NCBI GenBank assembly: GCA_963965975.1
Contig: OZ014423.1
Span: 5,048,301 to 5,112,300, forward strand
DNA: 64,000 bases
Source: Xestospongia bergquistia
Lineage: Eukaryota; Porifera; Demospongiae; Haplosclerida; Petrosiidae
Reading direction: 5' to 3'
A model generated the notes under the pieces. It saw nothing but the letters and a program-made list of their open reading frames with translations, had not been told where the DNA came from and did not search any database. The position numbers and the translations under genes were made by a program. This document shows positions 34,033 through 47,536 of this stretch, one piece after another. How positions within the stretch are numbered: the first letter of the stretch is position 1; each line of letters opens with the position of its first letter.

Positions 34033-35717
34033 ATGGCAGACTGTTATAGAAGACTATGGTTAGTACATTCCCAAGGAGCGCTCATAGTTCTGTTGTGGAC
34101 CATTCTAGTGCACCAATTAACCATATACAGCTCTGGCTACTTATTTCTGTACCAAATTGAGCAGAATGGGGGCAACATATTCCTGTTTGGTATTGCACTC
34201 AATATTGTACAAGCTTTTGGATTTCTTCTTTACCCTATCACTGGACTATTAGCTGATATATACTGGACACGCTTTAAGACTATGTACATTGGTTTGTGGC
34301 TCCAATTATGTGGAGTATTAATGGTTACAATTGTCTCCTTTGTATCAAAGTTTCATCCTCAATACCTTCTACAATGGTCTGTATGGTTACTATTGCTTCT
34401 GCCTTTAGGAGTTGTTCAGTTTGGTGTTGGTCTATTTACATCTAATGCAGTTCAATTTGCTACTGATCAAATGCCAACAGCATCATCCACTGAAATGAGT
34501 GCATTTGTTTATTGGTACTTTTGGGCTATATTCATTGGGCATGGTGAAAACAGCATGTTATTGCTTGTACTGACATTATTTACATCATTTGATTGTGCCC
34601 TTGAAATAACGCTACTTTGTGTATGCTTGCTACAATGTGTGTGTCTGTGTTTAGGAATTGTGGTCATCTGGTTTCTACGAGAGAGACTCATCAATGAGCC
34701 TGCTGGAAGAAATCCTCTCAAAATATTAGTCGGTGTTTTGAAGTATGCCTGGAAGCACAAGATACCTCAATTTCGTAGTGCATTTACATATGGAGCTGAA
34801 AATCCCAGCAGATTAGATTTTGCCAAGAACAGATTTGGAGGCCCCTTTACAACTGAGGAAGTTGAAGATGTCAAGACTGTTTTCAGAATCGTATTTGTTA
34901 TGTTAGGTACTTGGTTTCTGGTTTACTGATGAAACAGTATCAACAAGTATGCATTTACAAAAGTTTGCAAATGCTCTCAACATCACTTTAGATAAACCAT
35001 TTCAGTTCATTACAACAACAACATTTGGAGGAAGTACATTTGTCATTTTGACCTTTATCCCTTTGTATCAATTTTTTCTTAGAAGTTATTTTCATCGTTA
35101 CCTCCCTACAATGCTTAAACGAATGTTTTATGGTTTACTATGTTCTCTACTTGCACTTCTAGTCTTACAAATCATGGACATAGTTCTCTCTCATAGAATT
35201 GCATGTAATCAATGTACTGTATTAATTACTGACACATGTGTGCAAAACCAGTCAGACATGTTTCAAAACCAGTCCAACAGCTCTCTACCAATACCCTATC
35301 AGTTAATTCTTCTGCCTCAAATTTTCAATGGTATTAGTTTTCTCTTTGTCTCTGACAGCCATTGAGTTCATATTGGCTCAAGCACCTCGCCTTATGCAGG
35401 GTTGTCTTATTGGTATCTGGTATTCAATGCAGAGTATCAAGCTGTTAACAGGTATAATAGAAACTATTCCTATAGTAGATTGCCAAGTCTATCTCACTGG
35501 TATCAAAGCTGTTATTATAGTAGTACTCCTACCTACATTCATAACCATAGCAATTAAGTACAAGAGACGTAAAAGAGAAGAACACGCAAATGTTAATACT
35601 CAAAATGTTATTGAAGAAAATTATCTTAGAAGATTGCAAAGAGAGGAGCTAGATAATTGTGTGATTGAGAATATTTCAGTGCACATCAAAGACAAATATG
35701 GGACAGTAACATTATAA
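34033..35717 (+). pseudogene. POT/PTR (SLC15-like) transporter, two frameshifts
   Basis: Three overlapping open segments in three successive frames (34033-34929, about 34907-35365 and about 35328-35717) together cover one multi-pass membrane protein of about 560 residues. The first holds membrane spans, a POT-like FATDQMPTASSTEMSAFVYW motif and a central cytosolic loop (PAGRNPLKILVGVLKYAWKH, FGGPFTTEEVEDVKTVFRI). The second continues FTDETVSTSMHLQKFANALN. The third has LTAIEFILAQAPRLMQG, then two spans and a basic tail. Each change is equivalent to one extra base (34907-34929 and 35335-35360), and no intron fits either place. The gene lacks introns, unlike most neighbours, and follows the MITE by 64 bp. 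It could be a recent pseudogene, a retrocopy, or carry sequence errors. Functional relatives carry peptides or histidine with protons. Confidence 0.7.
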
Positions 35718-36003
35718 CTTGTATAACTTCAGTTTTGAAAAAGTTCCTTAAAGTCTTCAAATAATATTATTAATAGTTGATAAATATAATTATAACATTG
35801 ATGTGAACTGTAGAGTATATGTAACAAGTCATCATTCTTTGTAAAATAGTAATAAATATTACTTATACTTTAATTAAATAATTTCAGTGCACATCCATGT
35901 GGGGTTACTGCTAAATTTAAGCTTCCAATAGACATTTTTAGGAATCATTATAAAACTAACAGACTAAATAGTGGAAGATATTAGTAAAGGATAACTTATT
36001 TAT

Positions 36004-39000
36004 TTATAGACAGGACTGCAGGCTATCTGCTCGTTTGAGAGTTATATCAAACAGCTTGATCATATCATGAAGACTATCAGCAATGGCTTTAGCAAATCGC
36101 CTTGAATCCTAAAAAGTAAAAACCAAATATACACCTTTTTATAACACAGTGGACTTGAGCTTATAGTTTTAGTATATGCATAAAATAAATGATCTCACTG
36201 TGTATGGAGAACTTTTGAAACTTGAGACATGGAAATAAAAGACATAATCTCCAGGAATTATGTATGAAACACCATAGCCATCCTTAGTCACCTAGACAAG
36301 AAGTAATAAATCATGCAACCACATTGACATCATACAGATCTCTTACTGGTCCAAATCCTCCTCCAGGAGAAATCCTATAAGGGTAATTGTTAAAATCAAT
36401 ACGACCAGTTTGTTGAGTTGGCGTCTAAAGATAAATATAACAATACACATACAAGTTACACACAGTCTACCTGGCTAGTAGAGAGTTTCCAAGGCTCGTG
36501 TATTACACTTTCCAAGAAAGGTGAGGGGATTTCCTTTCCTCGTGAGACTACATATAAACAAAAGAGATGGCGATCAATACCATGACCAATCATAGCATTC
36601 TTATAAGCCAAAACATGTGCATCTGTAGCTACTTTCAGTAATCTCTTGCATTCCTCTTTCTATAAAATGAAATGATAAAGTTATGCAAAGACTGAATGAC
36701 AAACTTACAGTAGATTCAGGATCACACATTGCACGGACAAAAGCGGAAGATTCCACAGAGATTGGCCGAACAGTCTCTGTCCTTCCCTCTCTATACAACC
36801 GAGTCATGGAAGCTTCATAAGTGAGACAAAACTTGCCAGCTTCCTGTAATAAGTCAAATCGCAAAACAATAAAGATCATGTGGGTACTGGGAATTCTATT
36901 CTCACTCTGTAGTAGGCAAGTTGAAGAGCCATTTGAATAAAGGCATCAGGACTAAAACCACATTTCTTAATGACACCTTTGCCAAATGCATCATGCTGAT
37001 TAACATAGAGATCGATATCATCTATAGCCACTCTAGCATTAGTTAGTGCTTCCATAATCTTCTCTTGACACTACAGGAGGAGACAGTTAAGACAAAGTAG
37101 CCTATATTTTATTCTTACAGGTTCTGAAATCTCCCATTTCATCCTCTGAGGTAGAACATTTGCAGTAGCTTCACCACTGCAATGTCCATTTTCATCGTAG
37201 GAATCCAAAGTGTACTCTAAATTAGAACAATATTCTAACATATGGCCAATAATAGGAGCATCACCCCTAGAGAAATGTATAATGAGTTTATTAAGATATG
37301 TATGAATGATACATGTCATAACAGAAGATATGTTGAACCACACACAAGAAAAAGTGAACTTACCACGAATGTTCTGCATTAATGCCAATCTAAAAATAAA
37401 ATAGTAATTCTATATATAGTCTAGCATGAAAAATACTTACACGGCCATCTGTATATGTGATACAGGTAAATGTTTTATCAAACCAAAACTTGTAACCCTG
37501 TCCATGAATAAGTTCTACACAGTAATTTATCAGCCTTTCCTTCCTGTCCTCCCCATCCTATAAAATACATAGAATATTCAGTGAGCCCCATCTATTATAC
37601 TCTAGGCTATATTACATTCACAATACAGAGAGAGCATCATAACAATAATAGTGTATTACCATTGATATTTGGGACTCCTTATCATCAAGAACTATAACAC
37701 ATGCTGCTTTCTCAATAGTATCCATATATTGTTTGTTAACACCAGTAGAAAAATACTTTTCTCGTACTTCAGCCCAGAATGGTCTAAAATTATACAATAA
37801 TATATTATAATATTGTCTTTCTGCTACCGTTCAGCTGATGTCAAAGCTGCTAAGTATCTCTCTCCATCTGAAACCGTTTCAAGATCATCGTCACAGATCT
37901 TTTGTAGTTGCCTAAGAACAACCAGAAACAACTGTAACATATATACTTCAGACTAGTATATATACTAATGTGATCAAAAAATAATGGCCAAGTTGAAAAG
38001 TCTACATATAACATTATAATCTGGTTATTATAGTTTAGAGATTACTAGTATAGCCTGCTAACAACATATAGATATTGTATTTAAATAGCACTCACCATTC
38101 TATGTCCACAGGTTTCAGTAATTTTTTCCGATAATACAGAGGAATTTTATACCATCGACCTAGCCTGTAACAAACAATATGTTTGCTCTCTGCAGGACTA
38201 GCACACAGTAGCTTGTCTAGGCAAAAAATAAAGGTCTATATCAATGCATTCTATATATCTAACCTTCTGATTGTCCAGGTATTCTGCATGTAGCAAATAG
38301 TCGTTTGTACTGGAATGAACACAGTGGGATTAGATCCATAATAATAAGCTACAAGATAGACACTCATGTATACATTCCCATACTAGCCACTAACTGGTTT
38401 CAGAGTTTCGTTCTCAATCTCTTTCTTCATTAACATAGCAGCATAGATATAAAAAGCAGTACGAGATAGTTGTTTATTGGTCAACACTTTACCAATTTGA
38501 TCCTAAGATCCAACATCATCCTTATCGTATACATCATTATATGATGACTTACGCAAGCATAATAGTTAGAATTGATCATTATCGATCCTCTCCAGCCATG
38601 ATAAACATACTTCTCCCACCAATCAGTCACCTATTGACAAGAGTGATCACATGACTAGTCACATGACTAACTCACATAATTAGTACTCATCCAGGACTTC
38701 AAAATGAGAAACATTTGCAATTTATTACCAGGACCTTTCTATAGTAATACAGGACATATTAACAGGATCTAAGCAATATTATTACCTTAAATTCTTCTAC
38801 TAATCTTTTCTTTTCTTCATATTCTTCATCTGAATACAAAGCACGAACTGATTTTAAATACTACAAGGAGAGAACATTGAGTACAAAGTAGAAGGTTGCT
38901 ACATGCTGTCTATAATAAATTAAGTGCATGGTAGTTCCACTATATAATCTATATTGTGTCTACAAAGTGAGATGCGATGACTAACGCGATTACAAGTATC

Positions 39001-39868
39001 ATTAAGACTTGGTAATGGTAAATGTGGTATTGAATGTTGGTAACTTCCAAGGAGAGGGTTAGCAGTACCAGCAACAAGTTTGACTAAAATCTATAACAAA
39101 AAAAGTATATATTATTATTGACCAATGTTTATCTATATCCATATCTGTCCATCCATAAATTCATCAATTACATACACCAAATGCCTTTGTCTTCCAAGAT
39201 CGTTTCCTAGGCAATGAGGACATATAACTAAAACAGTATTATATTAACATACCCTCTTTCATCAAACATCCATCCTTTGTACATAAGAAGAGCTTTAAGA
39301 GCATATCTCTGTAAATAACACAGTAGAGTCCATAGCAGACAGGACTCAACAAATACAAGACCCAAATTCCATAAAGTGACAGATATACCAAGAGACCTAA
39401 AGATCAAAGGTTACATGTAATTTAATGTAAACCACATTAATTGGAATTCCTCTTTGTAATGTAAGTGTTAACCATTAGGTAACATCCCTAGATTGATAAT
39501 GATAAACAAAAACAGGATTAACTGTCTAGTTATATAACCTGCTATTACTACTGGTTTAATGCTGACTCTAGTGATATTAAATAATCATAGTACCTTGGAA
39601 CACGAGAGAGGATATTAAACAGACCAAATGAAGGGTCAAACCCAGCAGCATAGAGGGCAAAGAAAATGCCAGTCACGATAACCAATGAAATGGGTGTGGC
39701 AGGAAAGATACCCTTGAGGAAACTTGTTCGGATCTTGTAAAATCGGCGTAGGAGAATCCTCAAAAGGACTTCCAACGTAACCTTTATTGCAGTCCTGTCA
39801 ATATGAAATAAAACACCTTCGTCTGTAACTGCGAATTGAAAGGCCACAGCTGAATGGGCTTCTGCCAT
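36004..39868 (-). CDS. CPT1: Carnitine O-palmitoyltransferase 1
   Basis: The start [15 protein letters not shown] at 39868 matches animal CPT1. Two membrane segments follow in the N-terminal part, as expected for the outer mitochondrial membrane enzyme. The catalytic histidine lies in NAEHSWGDAP, split by an intron near 37265-37370. Further on come [44 protein letters not shown] and a C-terminal [17 protein letters not shown] before the stop at 36004-36006. CPT1 moves long-chain acyl groups from CoA to carnitine, the committed step for mitochondrial beta-oxidation, and is inhibited by malonyl-CoA through its N-terminal region. There are many short introns. The gene is divergent from Rabin8, with about 1.5 kb between start codons. 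Confidence 0.96.
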
Positions 39869-41345
39869 TATGACGGATACAGAAAGAGAACTCTGACTGC
39901 AGCACCAAAAACACTTATTCACTTCCTACCAACAAGATTTACAATGACTTACAACAACACTAATTTAATCTAAACAAACTAGTGTAATAAAAAGTAGATT
40001 GATACCTTATCTCACTGCTTGAATATCTGCAGCTGCTTACCAACAGAGAAAGGGACGGCTGGGACGCACATTCGCACAACCGCTAGTAGGCGTGAAAAAA
40101 AAGGGGTGTAACCACTTGTGTGGTAGCCACACCCACCGGGTTAGCAGCGGACGTAAGTTAATTCATATTAGAAATCACCAGACTCAAATCTTTTGGTGGA
40201 TCTGGTCCTTCTATTGCTAGTCTACTACCATCGCTACAACAGACGACGAGTTTAATAGACAAGATAGACCTGGTTAGCCCTATAAACTGATAAATCAAGG
40301 TGAGATAGTTTATTTGCACTCTTTATTAATCTGTAACATCAAGTTGGTATGATATTGTTCTATATAATACATAATGCTGAAACTATAAACTAATATGCAG
40401 CATTAATGCTTGCTTTCTAAATCTCTCTACTTTCAACTCTTGTTTATTAAAGATATTGTAGTAAGTAATTATATACTAAAATGTAAACTTATGTTCATGA
40501 GAAATGACAACAATGGTCACTGACTAAATATTTAAGATTCTCACTGTTTACTCTCAGTATTCTGTTTGACAATAACAACATTATTGCCAGGTAGACAGAA
40601 GTTATTGTTTTCTTGTCACGATATCCTGTACCATAACATGTTTCTGTATCTTTCTTTACCTTTCAATTTGATAACTGTATTCTTTCCTATTATATGTTAG
40701 TAATAGCTCACAATACTCCTTTTTAATAACTAATACTAAATCATAAAATAATACTATAATCACTACTGACTAATTGTTTCTTATAATGTGTTTTCTTATT
40801 TTTTAAGTTCTTTATCCACTGACAGTTATTTTTTCTAGCTTTCTTACCACACATACCTACAGTAAGATAGTAGACTTTCTCATGCTAGCTATGCTAGTGT
40901 AGTTGGTTCAAAGTGCTATATATTGACTTATAAGGATGTACATGTACATGTATGTGCGTGCAAGCATTTGTGTGTTTAACTAATGTACTGTTGTTGTTAA
41001 TAGCGTCTTGGGAAAACAACACTTAAGCATTACCTAAGTTATTATCATGAGTATAGTTGTTAAGAACAAACTAATTTATTTTGGTAAATATAAAGTTTGG
41101 CAACGTAACTTTTATGGTACACTTCATCAATAAACTATAAATTAGTAAATTGTTAGTATACTTCTGTAAATTCATTGATATAATGACTTATTAATATGCT
41201 AGTTTCAGCAAATTAATTGATGCTTTCTGAGAATCAAATGACATTATTATGATGAGTGTTGCTCAACTAGCCTTTGAAAGAAGCCTCATTAGTGTAATTC
41301 ATACTCTTGAAAACTGATACTGACATTATCTTATTTCCATGTAGA
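39869..41345. promoter_or_regulatory. Divergent CPT1/Rabin8 5' region
   Basis: Holds the CPT1 leader (probably with an intron, 39920-40030), a short hairpin GTGTGG-TAG-CCACAC near 40119, and a likely non-coding Rabin8 first exon ending at 40299 (AAG/GTGAGA). This would splice to the acceptor ATGTAG at 41344. The rest is a roughly 1-kb AT-rich intron with no coding signal. Confidence 0.45.
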
Positions 41346-43508
41346 ATGTCAATGTCCACAATTGAAACCACACCTGCAGACACACCCCACAAGGTTGTCA
41401 TGGGCAATGGGGATGCAGTGATTTCAAAGGAATCAGACAATCATGAGCAGACTAATGGATCAATTCTTCATTTTGAGGAGAATAAAACTAAGGAAAGAGG
41501 ATCAGTACCAATGGAATCCACTCCAGACTTAACTCGTAAATCAAGTCCACCTCTTGTGTTAGTTGAGAATGAAGAGGGAGTGAAAGATGGAGATGGAGAT
41601 GGAGAGGAAGAGAGAGAGGAAGAGGTGAAAATAAAATCATCAAAAGGTCACACTCGTGGTAGTTCTGTGTCCTCTGGTGTAGGGAGCCATGGCCAGGTCA
41701 GTTAGTAGCTAGTACAAGTATTGGTTTGTTAAATAATCTGTGAAATAAGTATTAACACTTAACACAAATATTTTATGGCATTATATCTGTATAGTAATAC
41801 CGGAAATGTATGCTGTTTATTAGAGTAACTGTGTAAGCAATTTTTGCTATTTTGTCATTTATACTGTTGTAATATCTCTTTAATAAGCACTCACAACTTG
41901 CCTTAGTAATATAGAATACTACATCTTTACAACTAAACCATAGTCACTCCCATCGAACACAGTGACACTATCTTTGTAAGAATGAACAGTGTTTGTAGCA
42001 ATTATCTACTCTTATTGCATGTACCTGTGTCTGTATTTGGTAAATTAATATTTTATAATAATATTATTTTTTAATTAGTTCCTTAGATACACTATAGTAC
42101 TATAAAGTAAATATGCATGTTTATTCTTTTATGGTGTACAATCAGTAAACTAGAGACTATTAGACTACAATTACTTCACACTGTAATACTATATAAAATA
42201 TTATGATTTGTTATGAGTTGTTAAGTTAGTCTGTCATGTTTACTTTCAAAATATCAATTGTATATCAGTTGCTATTTAGAACACATTTGTAACACCTACT
42301 ACTAATTGATACTATAATTCCTAGTAACTATACTTTGATATTAAGATAACAATGTCAGTTACTCTATATAGTTTTTATTGCATGTTATTTTATCCCAGTG
42401 TGAGACAGCCACTACAACTACTAATTCATCAACTTCATCTCTATCTGCTTCCTTTTATTCTAATGATTGCCAACTAGGGGAGACAACATCATTACCAAAC
42501 ACACAGCTGCTTAGAGTAAGCTCAATAAATAAGGATGTGGTCATATGATTAGGAGCATGATCATAGTTACACCTCTTCTACTATAGACAGATGCAGTTCG
42601 TACTGGTTCTGATTCAATGTTGGCTGCTTTGAAGTCAGCTGGAGATTTAACTGAAGAAGAGAAAAAGGAAACGATATCGCGTCTTTTGGAGGAGATTGTG
42701 GCACTAAAAATGGTAGGCATGCTTTTCTTTGAGTATGTGAAATAACTTCTTATATTAGGATATATTGAAATTAAAGGAAGAGAATTCAAAGTTAAAGAAA
42801 GTCAGAACAGAAATGGATGATGAATTGCATACTTTAACAGAAAACCTGTTTGAAGTAAGTTTTGCCACATACAAATTCACTATTAAAACACGCAATGTAT
42901 TATAGGAAGCATACAAGATGGTGGATGAAGCTAAGGGAGAGAAATTCCATGTTGAAAAACGTCTTGCTGATGCCACAGGACAAGTAAATCACCACGGCTA
43001 CTTAAAAGAATAATTTTAACTTTTATTTCAGATTGAAGCTATGGAAACACAAGTCTCAACATTACATCAACTTCTCAAGAGTACACCTAAATCATCGCCA
43101 TCTTTGCATAAACACAAAAGACCTTCTGTTAAAAAGTTTGTGAAGAAGATTTCTCGTCGTGGACACTCTAGTAAGCACAAAGGTGCTACCCCATTATTGG
43201 AACATAAAGTTGATGTAAAAGGAAGTATATTAAAAGAAGGAGAGGTAACTGAACATACACTATGCTATGAGTGTCATTCAATTGTTCATTCATCTATCAT
43301 CCATCTTTTCTTCTTTCCATCTATCCTTTTTTCCTTTAGTTATCAACTGATGAGTTTAGTGTCTTTGATGAATGGTTGAAACAAGGACTACCCACTACTC
43401 CTGGTTGTCATCCTTTCTTTGATTTAATCCACTCATTGCAAATTTTACCATGTCTAGACTTCAAGAACAAAGAGGTATTTGTCATAGTAACTATGTCTCA
43501 TTATATAT

Positions 43509-43569
<61 letters not shown>

Positions 43570-44110
43570 TTGGCAAGGAGAGTACAAAGAGCTATAGAGA
43601 ATAACACATTGATTATAGAACCATTAAATCACACTTCTTTAGATGAAGTAGTAATGAAAAAGTGAGTTATAAATTAATGACTGGAGTTGATTGTTTATCC
43701 TTTCCTGCTGTAGACCTTGTGCACTTTCAGAAGAGACAAGTTTTCCGTGTTCATATCTGATGAAATTAGAAGATGATACAAAATGTCATTATATTTCCTC
43801 AAATTGTAGAGATAGGGTAAGTCACATGACTATAATTTGAACTACCAGCCATTATAATTATAATAAAATTTTGATGTGATGATTTCAAATTTTGTAGGTT
43901 GTTAGTGTATGTGACTTTTATACATTTGTTGGTTACATTCAAAAGGGAATTATTAGAAAAGAAGGTGAGATTATGTATATGATAAGCTCTTGTACTCTCC
44001 TTATCTCTCTCTCTCTCTCTCTATCAGCTACTGAAGTCTACTGGCAAATAGCAAGATGTCGTGCTGTTATGAATCTTGCTTGTCTCTGTCTTTCTCTACC
44101 TGATTCTTAA
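41346..44110 (+). CDS. RAB3IP: Rabin8/RAB3IP-like Rab guanine-nucleotide exchange factor (Sec2 domain)
   Basis: The ATG at 41346 opens MSMSTIETTPADTPHKVV, right after an acceptor (ATGTAG). An acidic and Ser-rich N-terminus follows. A Sec2-type parallel coiled coil then runs over several short exons (EEKKETISRLLEEIVALK, DELHTLTENLFEEAYKMV, EKFHVEKRLADATGQI), matching the Rab8-binding LTASLFEEAHKMV core of human Rabin8. A basic linker (KKFVKKISRRGHSSKHKG) leads to the C-terminal domain: FDEWLKQGLPTTPGCHPFFD, ENNTLIIEPL, SVCDFYTFVGYIQKG. The product activates Rab8-type GTPases on vesicles for ciliogenesis and exocytosis. A (CT)n run forms the polypyrimidine tract of one intron, and a shorter one does so in the last intron. 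It ends 185 bp before parvin, on the same strand. Confidence 0.9.
43513..43566. repeat. (CT)n microsatellite
   Basis: A pure CT run of about 50 bp ending at the acceptor CTATAG of a Rabin8 intron. It is the polypyrimidine tract itself. Confidence 0.95.
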
Positions 44111-44295
44111 AACTTCTTAACTGTGTCTTAGCTACAGTTCAAAGTTATTTATGATAACAAAATGTTTATGAAATAAAATTAATGCTTAGCTGTTATACTT
44201 TTCAACCGTATATCAAATATTTGCTCTAATTATTCACATTGTTTGTAATAAACAGAATTTTTAGAATTTTAATTGTCAAAATCCATTGTTTCAAT

Positions 44296-45073
44296 ATGGC
44301 AACTCTTTTTAGACGTAATGAAGAAGGTAAGTAAATACTGATATTTCCACGACAATCTTAGTTCTATTTGAACTCTATTAGTTCAAGAGTTAGAGAGAGA
44401 AGGAGCTAAAGCTCTTGAAGTAGGAGCATTAACACCACATGGCCCTATTGAACTCCAGGAAGAAGAGAACTATGTTATGTGTGAGAAAATATACACTCTG
44501 TTAATGTAGTATTGTCTATCAATATTTGTTGATGTTGTGTTCTATTCTTTAGTGGTTGGTGAAGAACGTATTCGTCTACAACCTCATGCTTTGGAAGATC
44601 CACAAGTACAGCACCTCATTAAAGTCAGTAGTAATTGTTATATCACATATATACTATATTGTTTAAGATACTAGCATAGTATTGGTGTTTGGTCATAGAT
44701 GTATTATTTTGTAGATGACGTGTACAGTGAATACATGAAGATACATGTAATTATTTTTATCTATTTTTAGACTATTATTAAGTGGGTCAATGAGGTACTT
44801 GAAGAAAGAAGGATCATTATTCGAGATATAGCAGAAGATTTTTATGATGGTCAAGTTCTCTCTGAACTCATTGGTAATTACACTTAAACACTTTATTCTG
44901 TTATAATGATGTTTATTTTTTAGAGGAACTGACTAGTCAGAAGTTTTTGACTGCAGGAGTGACATCTAGTATTGTTCTTCAGAAGGCAAAGTTGAAAACA
45001 GTACTGGACAAGATTGATAAACTCTTACATATTCCATCTGATGAGCCAGATCGAAAATGGACTTTGGAATGTA

Positions 45074-45148
<75 letters not shown>

Positions 45149-46343
45149 AACAAAAGGGAGGGGACATTAACACATTCAATTACTTACATAATGTTTACGT
45201 ACACAAACATCATTCTTTACAACTTTTTTGGCTATTCTACAAGTCCAATGTGTTTATTCACTTTATATCTATAATTATAGTAATACACTCCAAAGACGTG
45301 GTAGCCATTTTACATCTTCTTGTTGCATTGGCAAGCTACTTTCGCTGTAAACACCCCATTCCTCAAAACGTTAAAATCAAGAGAATTCACCTCAAGGTAT
45401 GACATGAGACTAATGATGAGTACATATATGGTGACTGCTTTTAAATGTAGCAACTTGAAAATCGGTTAGAAACTATATTATTTGAGGAAGAAATAACAGG
45501 CCATGATTTTGGACCGAGGTAATCAAAAACAATGTTTTTAAATCTAACTGTTTTTGATTTTATTTTATTTAGGGCACCAGAACCTTCAGGTATTATTCTA
45601 AGGTACTCTCCTTTTTAACTACCTCTTCTTTTCCCTAGCTGAAAAAGATGTATTTGACAAATTATTTGAAGAAGCTCCAGAGAAACTTGATGCTGTGAAA
45701 AGAGTAAGACACTGTCATTATTATAATCTATTGTTAATAATTTTATAGTCACTGTGTCAGTTTGCTACCAAAGTTCTTTCAGAACTAGACATTATGATTG
45801 GTGATCTAAATAATCAGGTGACTAAGATACTGCAATATAAATTTATTTATAGTATTATTGGTTTCAGTTTCATAATGGCGTCAATTTCATTTTAATGATG
45901 GGATTATTAGAAGGGTATTTTGTACCACTTCATCTTTATTATATCACACCCACTACTGTGGATAATAAGGTTAGTTCATAGAAGGCTGTCCTCAAATTTA
46001 AGTTAGATATGTTAATTAAACTCTATTTTATTAGATTGACAATGTAAAACTGGCTTTCAAACTCATGGCAGCAGCTGGACTACCTCAAACTAAAATTAAC
46101 CCTCAAGGTATAATATGTCATTAGTTCATTACCTTCCTAGTAGTACCATATCCCATAGTCTTATTCAAACTTTCAACTGATTACTATCTGGCTTTTCTGG
46201 TTTATGTAGATATCGTTCAACGGGATCTCAAGAGTACCTTAAGAGTACTTTATGCTATTTTTCAACAGTATAAATCAAGAATACAACAACAATCACAACC
46301 TCCTGGTGCATCCAGACCAACATCTACCTCCTCAGTACAATAA
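44296..46343 (+). CDS. PARV: Parvin (actopaxin), two calponin-homology domains
   Basis: Starts MATLFRRNEE at 44296. Landmarks are RIRLQPHALEDPQVQHLIK, the first CH domain (IIKWVNEVLEERRI, IRDIAEDFYDGQVLSELIE, LQKAKLKTVLDKIDKLL), CH linker sequence, and the second CH domain (FHNGVNFILMMGLLEGYFVP, NVKLAFKLMAAAGLP, RDLKSTLRVLYAIFQQYK). These match animal parvins in order. The C-terminal tail is short and Ser/Gln/Pro-rich. Parvin binds ILK and PINCH at integrin adhesions and links them to actin. A (GA)n tract starts right after the donor at about 45073, inside an intron. Its stop lies 286 bp from the stop of the first lysozyme gene on the opposite strand. Confidence 0.95.
45075..45142. repeat. 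(GA)n microsatellite
   Basis: An interrupted GA run starting a few bases after a parvin splice donor (GTAAGGAGAG). Confidence 0.95.
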
Positions 46344-46628
46344 GGACCTCAACTATTGAATGGAATTCTTGTTTTAGAGTTTCTAGTGTTTAAATCAAAA
46401 TGTGTTCATAAGATTTAGTAACTCTCATCTTTTTATTTTAAACTAGATAAGTTTTAAAATGTTTCTATGTGTAGTTTATATCAAGTTGTTTCTGACTATA
46501 ACTTAAAAAGATATTTTATAAAAGATACTCTTGATATTAGTTACTTATTAAAGAAAATAATTTCAACAAAATTGACAAAGTCATAATAATATACACACAA
46601 GTTTGTTGGAAATGTTCAATTTTTCCTT

Positions 46629-47171
46629 TTACTTCATGCAGTCAACATCACGACTACAACGAATTCCGACTTGACCACACCATTGGGAATTTCTCATGCT
46701 CTCTACAGCTCCATTATAATCTGGTGGGGACTTTGTAAGACAGGCACGCAGAGTCACAAACCCATGGAGTGAACCACATCCCATATTGAAGGCCATATCA
46801 GCAACAGCAGATTGAGGGTCACTACCAAGATTTGACCAACTACTCCCCAACCAACTTGAAGCACAAGATACAGCTGACTCCATGTCTTTGTTAAAGAGCT
46901 GTTGAATCTGGCTATCATCAAGACATTGACTGCCATTAAGGACAGCATCATAGTTAGCTCCGACACTTTCAATCTCTTCTCTTGCTCCACCTTTGTTAAG
47001 GTTGAATCCCACACCAATAGTGGGAATACCAAGGGGATCCTTGTAGACACATTTGTAATATCCTTCATTGAGTTTCTCACGATCATATGAATTACAAGTA
47101 CCAGCCTCTCCAGTTTGAAGAGTTAGAAAAAAAAGGCATAGCAACAAGACTAGATTTTGTAGCAAACCCAT
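46629..47171 (-). CDS. Secreted T4-type (GH24) lysozyme, copy 1
   Basis: 180 residues, single exon. I start at 47171 (MGLLQNLVLLLCLFFL) because this gives a clean signal peptide; an in-frame ATG lies at 47213. The mature part has NEGYYKCVYKDPLGIPTIG, carrying the GH24 triad Glu, Asp and Thr with T4-lysozyme spacing (9 and 6 residues). Later SAVADMAFNMGC and GFVTLRACL match the C-terminal helices. About eight cysteines suggest disulfides, as expected for an extracellular animal enzyme. It should cut peptidoglycan between N-acetylmuramic acid and N-acetylglucosamine, acting in antibacterial defence or digestion. Phage-type lysozymes are known in bivalves and other invertebrates and are taken to be of bacterial or phage origin. 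It is paralogous to the next gene. Confidence 0.88.
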   Translation of the reverse strand: MGLLQNLVLLLCLFFLTLQTGEAGTCNSYDREKLNEGYYKCVYKDPLGIPTIGVGFNLNKGGAREEIESVGANYDAVLNGSQCLDDSQIQQLFNKDMESAVSCASSWLGSSWSNLGSDPQSAVADMAFNMGCGSLHGFVTLRACLTKSPPDYNGAVESMRNSQWCGQVGIRCSRDVDCMK

Positions 47172-47536
47172 TTTTTCTACACTCTGTCTCTTTTCTGTAA
47201 AGTCAATGATCATGTGATTGTATATATATACACTCTCCTTAAGTAAGCAGGGATGCGGAGTGTGAATGGCTGAGTCATATGTAGTAGTATTTTTGACAAA
47301 TGGCTACTGAATATTATTTAGTTTAGATAACAATGTTTTTGCAAAGTGGCTACTAAATACCTTTTAGTTTAGGTATTTAGATAACAATGTTTTGGGATAA
47401 GTTTTATAACAGTTTCAGTACAAAACATTTATCTTATTATGACACTGTCATATATTCCCATGACACCAATATAAACTATTGTTGTATTTCACTAAAATAT
47501 CAGCACATAACATATTAGCAATAAATAGTATCCATG
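47172..47536. other. Spacer between the two lysozyme genes
   Basis: Contains the promoter of copy 1 (TATATATATACA near 47220) and an imperfect direct repeat near 47300-47391 built on TGGCTACT and GATAACAATGTTTT. No gene was seen. Confidence 0.5.

Noticed and set aside
34907-35360. Programmed frameshifting in the POT-type gene
   Set aside because: No slippery heptamer or strong downstream structure was seen, and two sites would be needed. Mutation or sequence error is simpler.
44979-45274. ORFs made of Arg-Glu or Leu-Ser repeats
   Set aside because: They are translations of the (GA)n microsatellite in a parvin intron.
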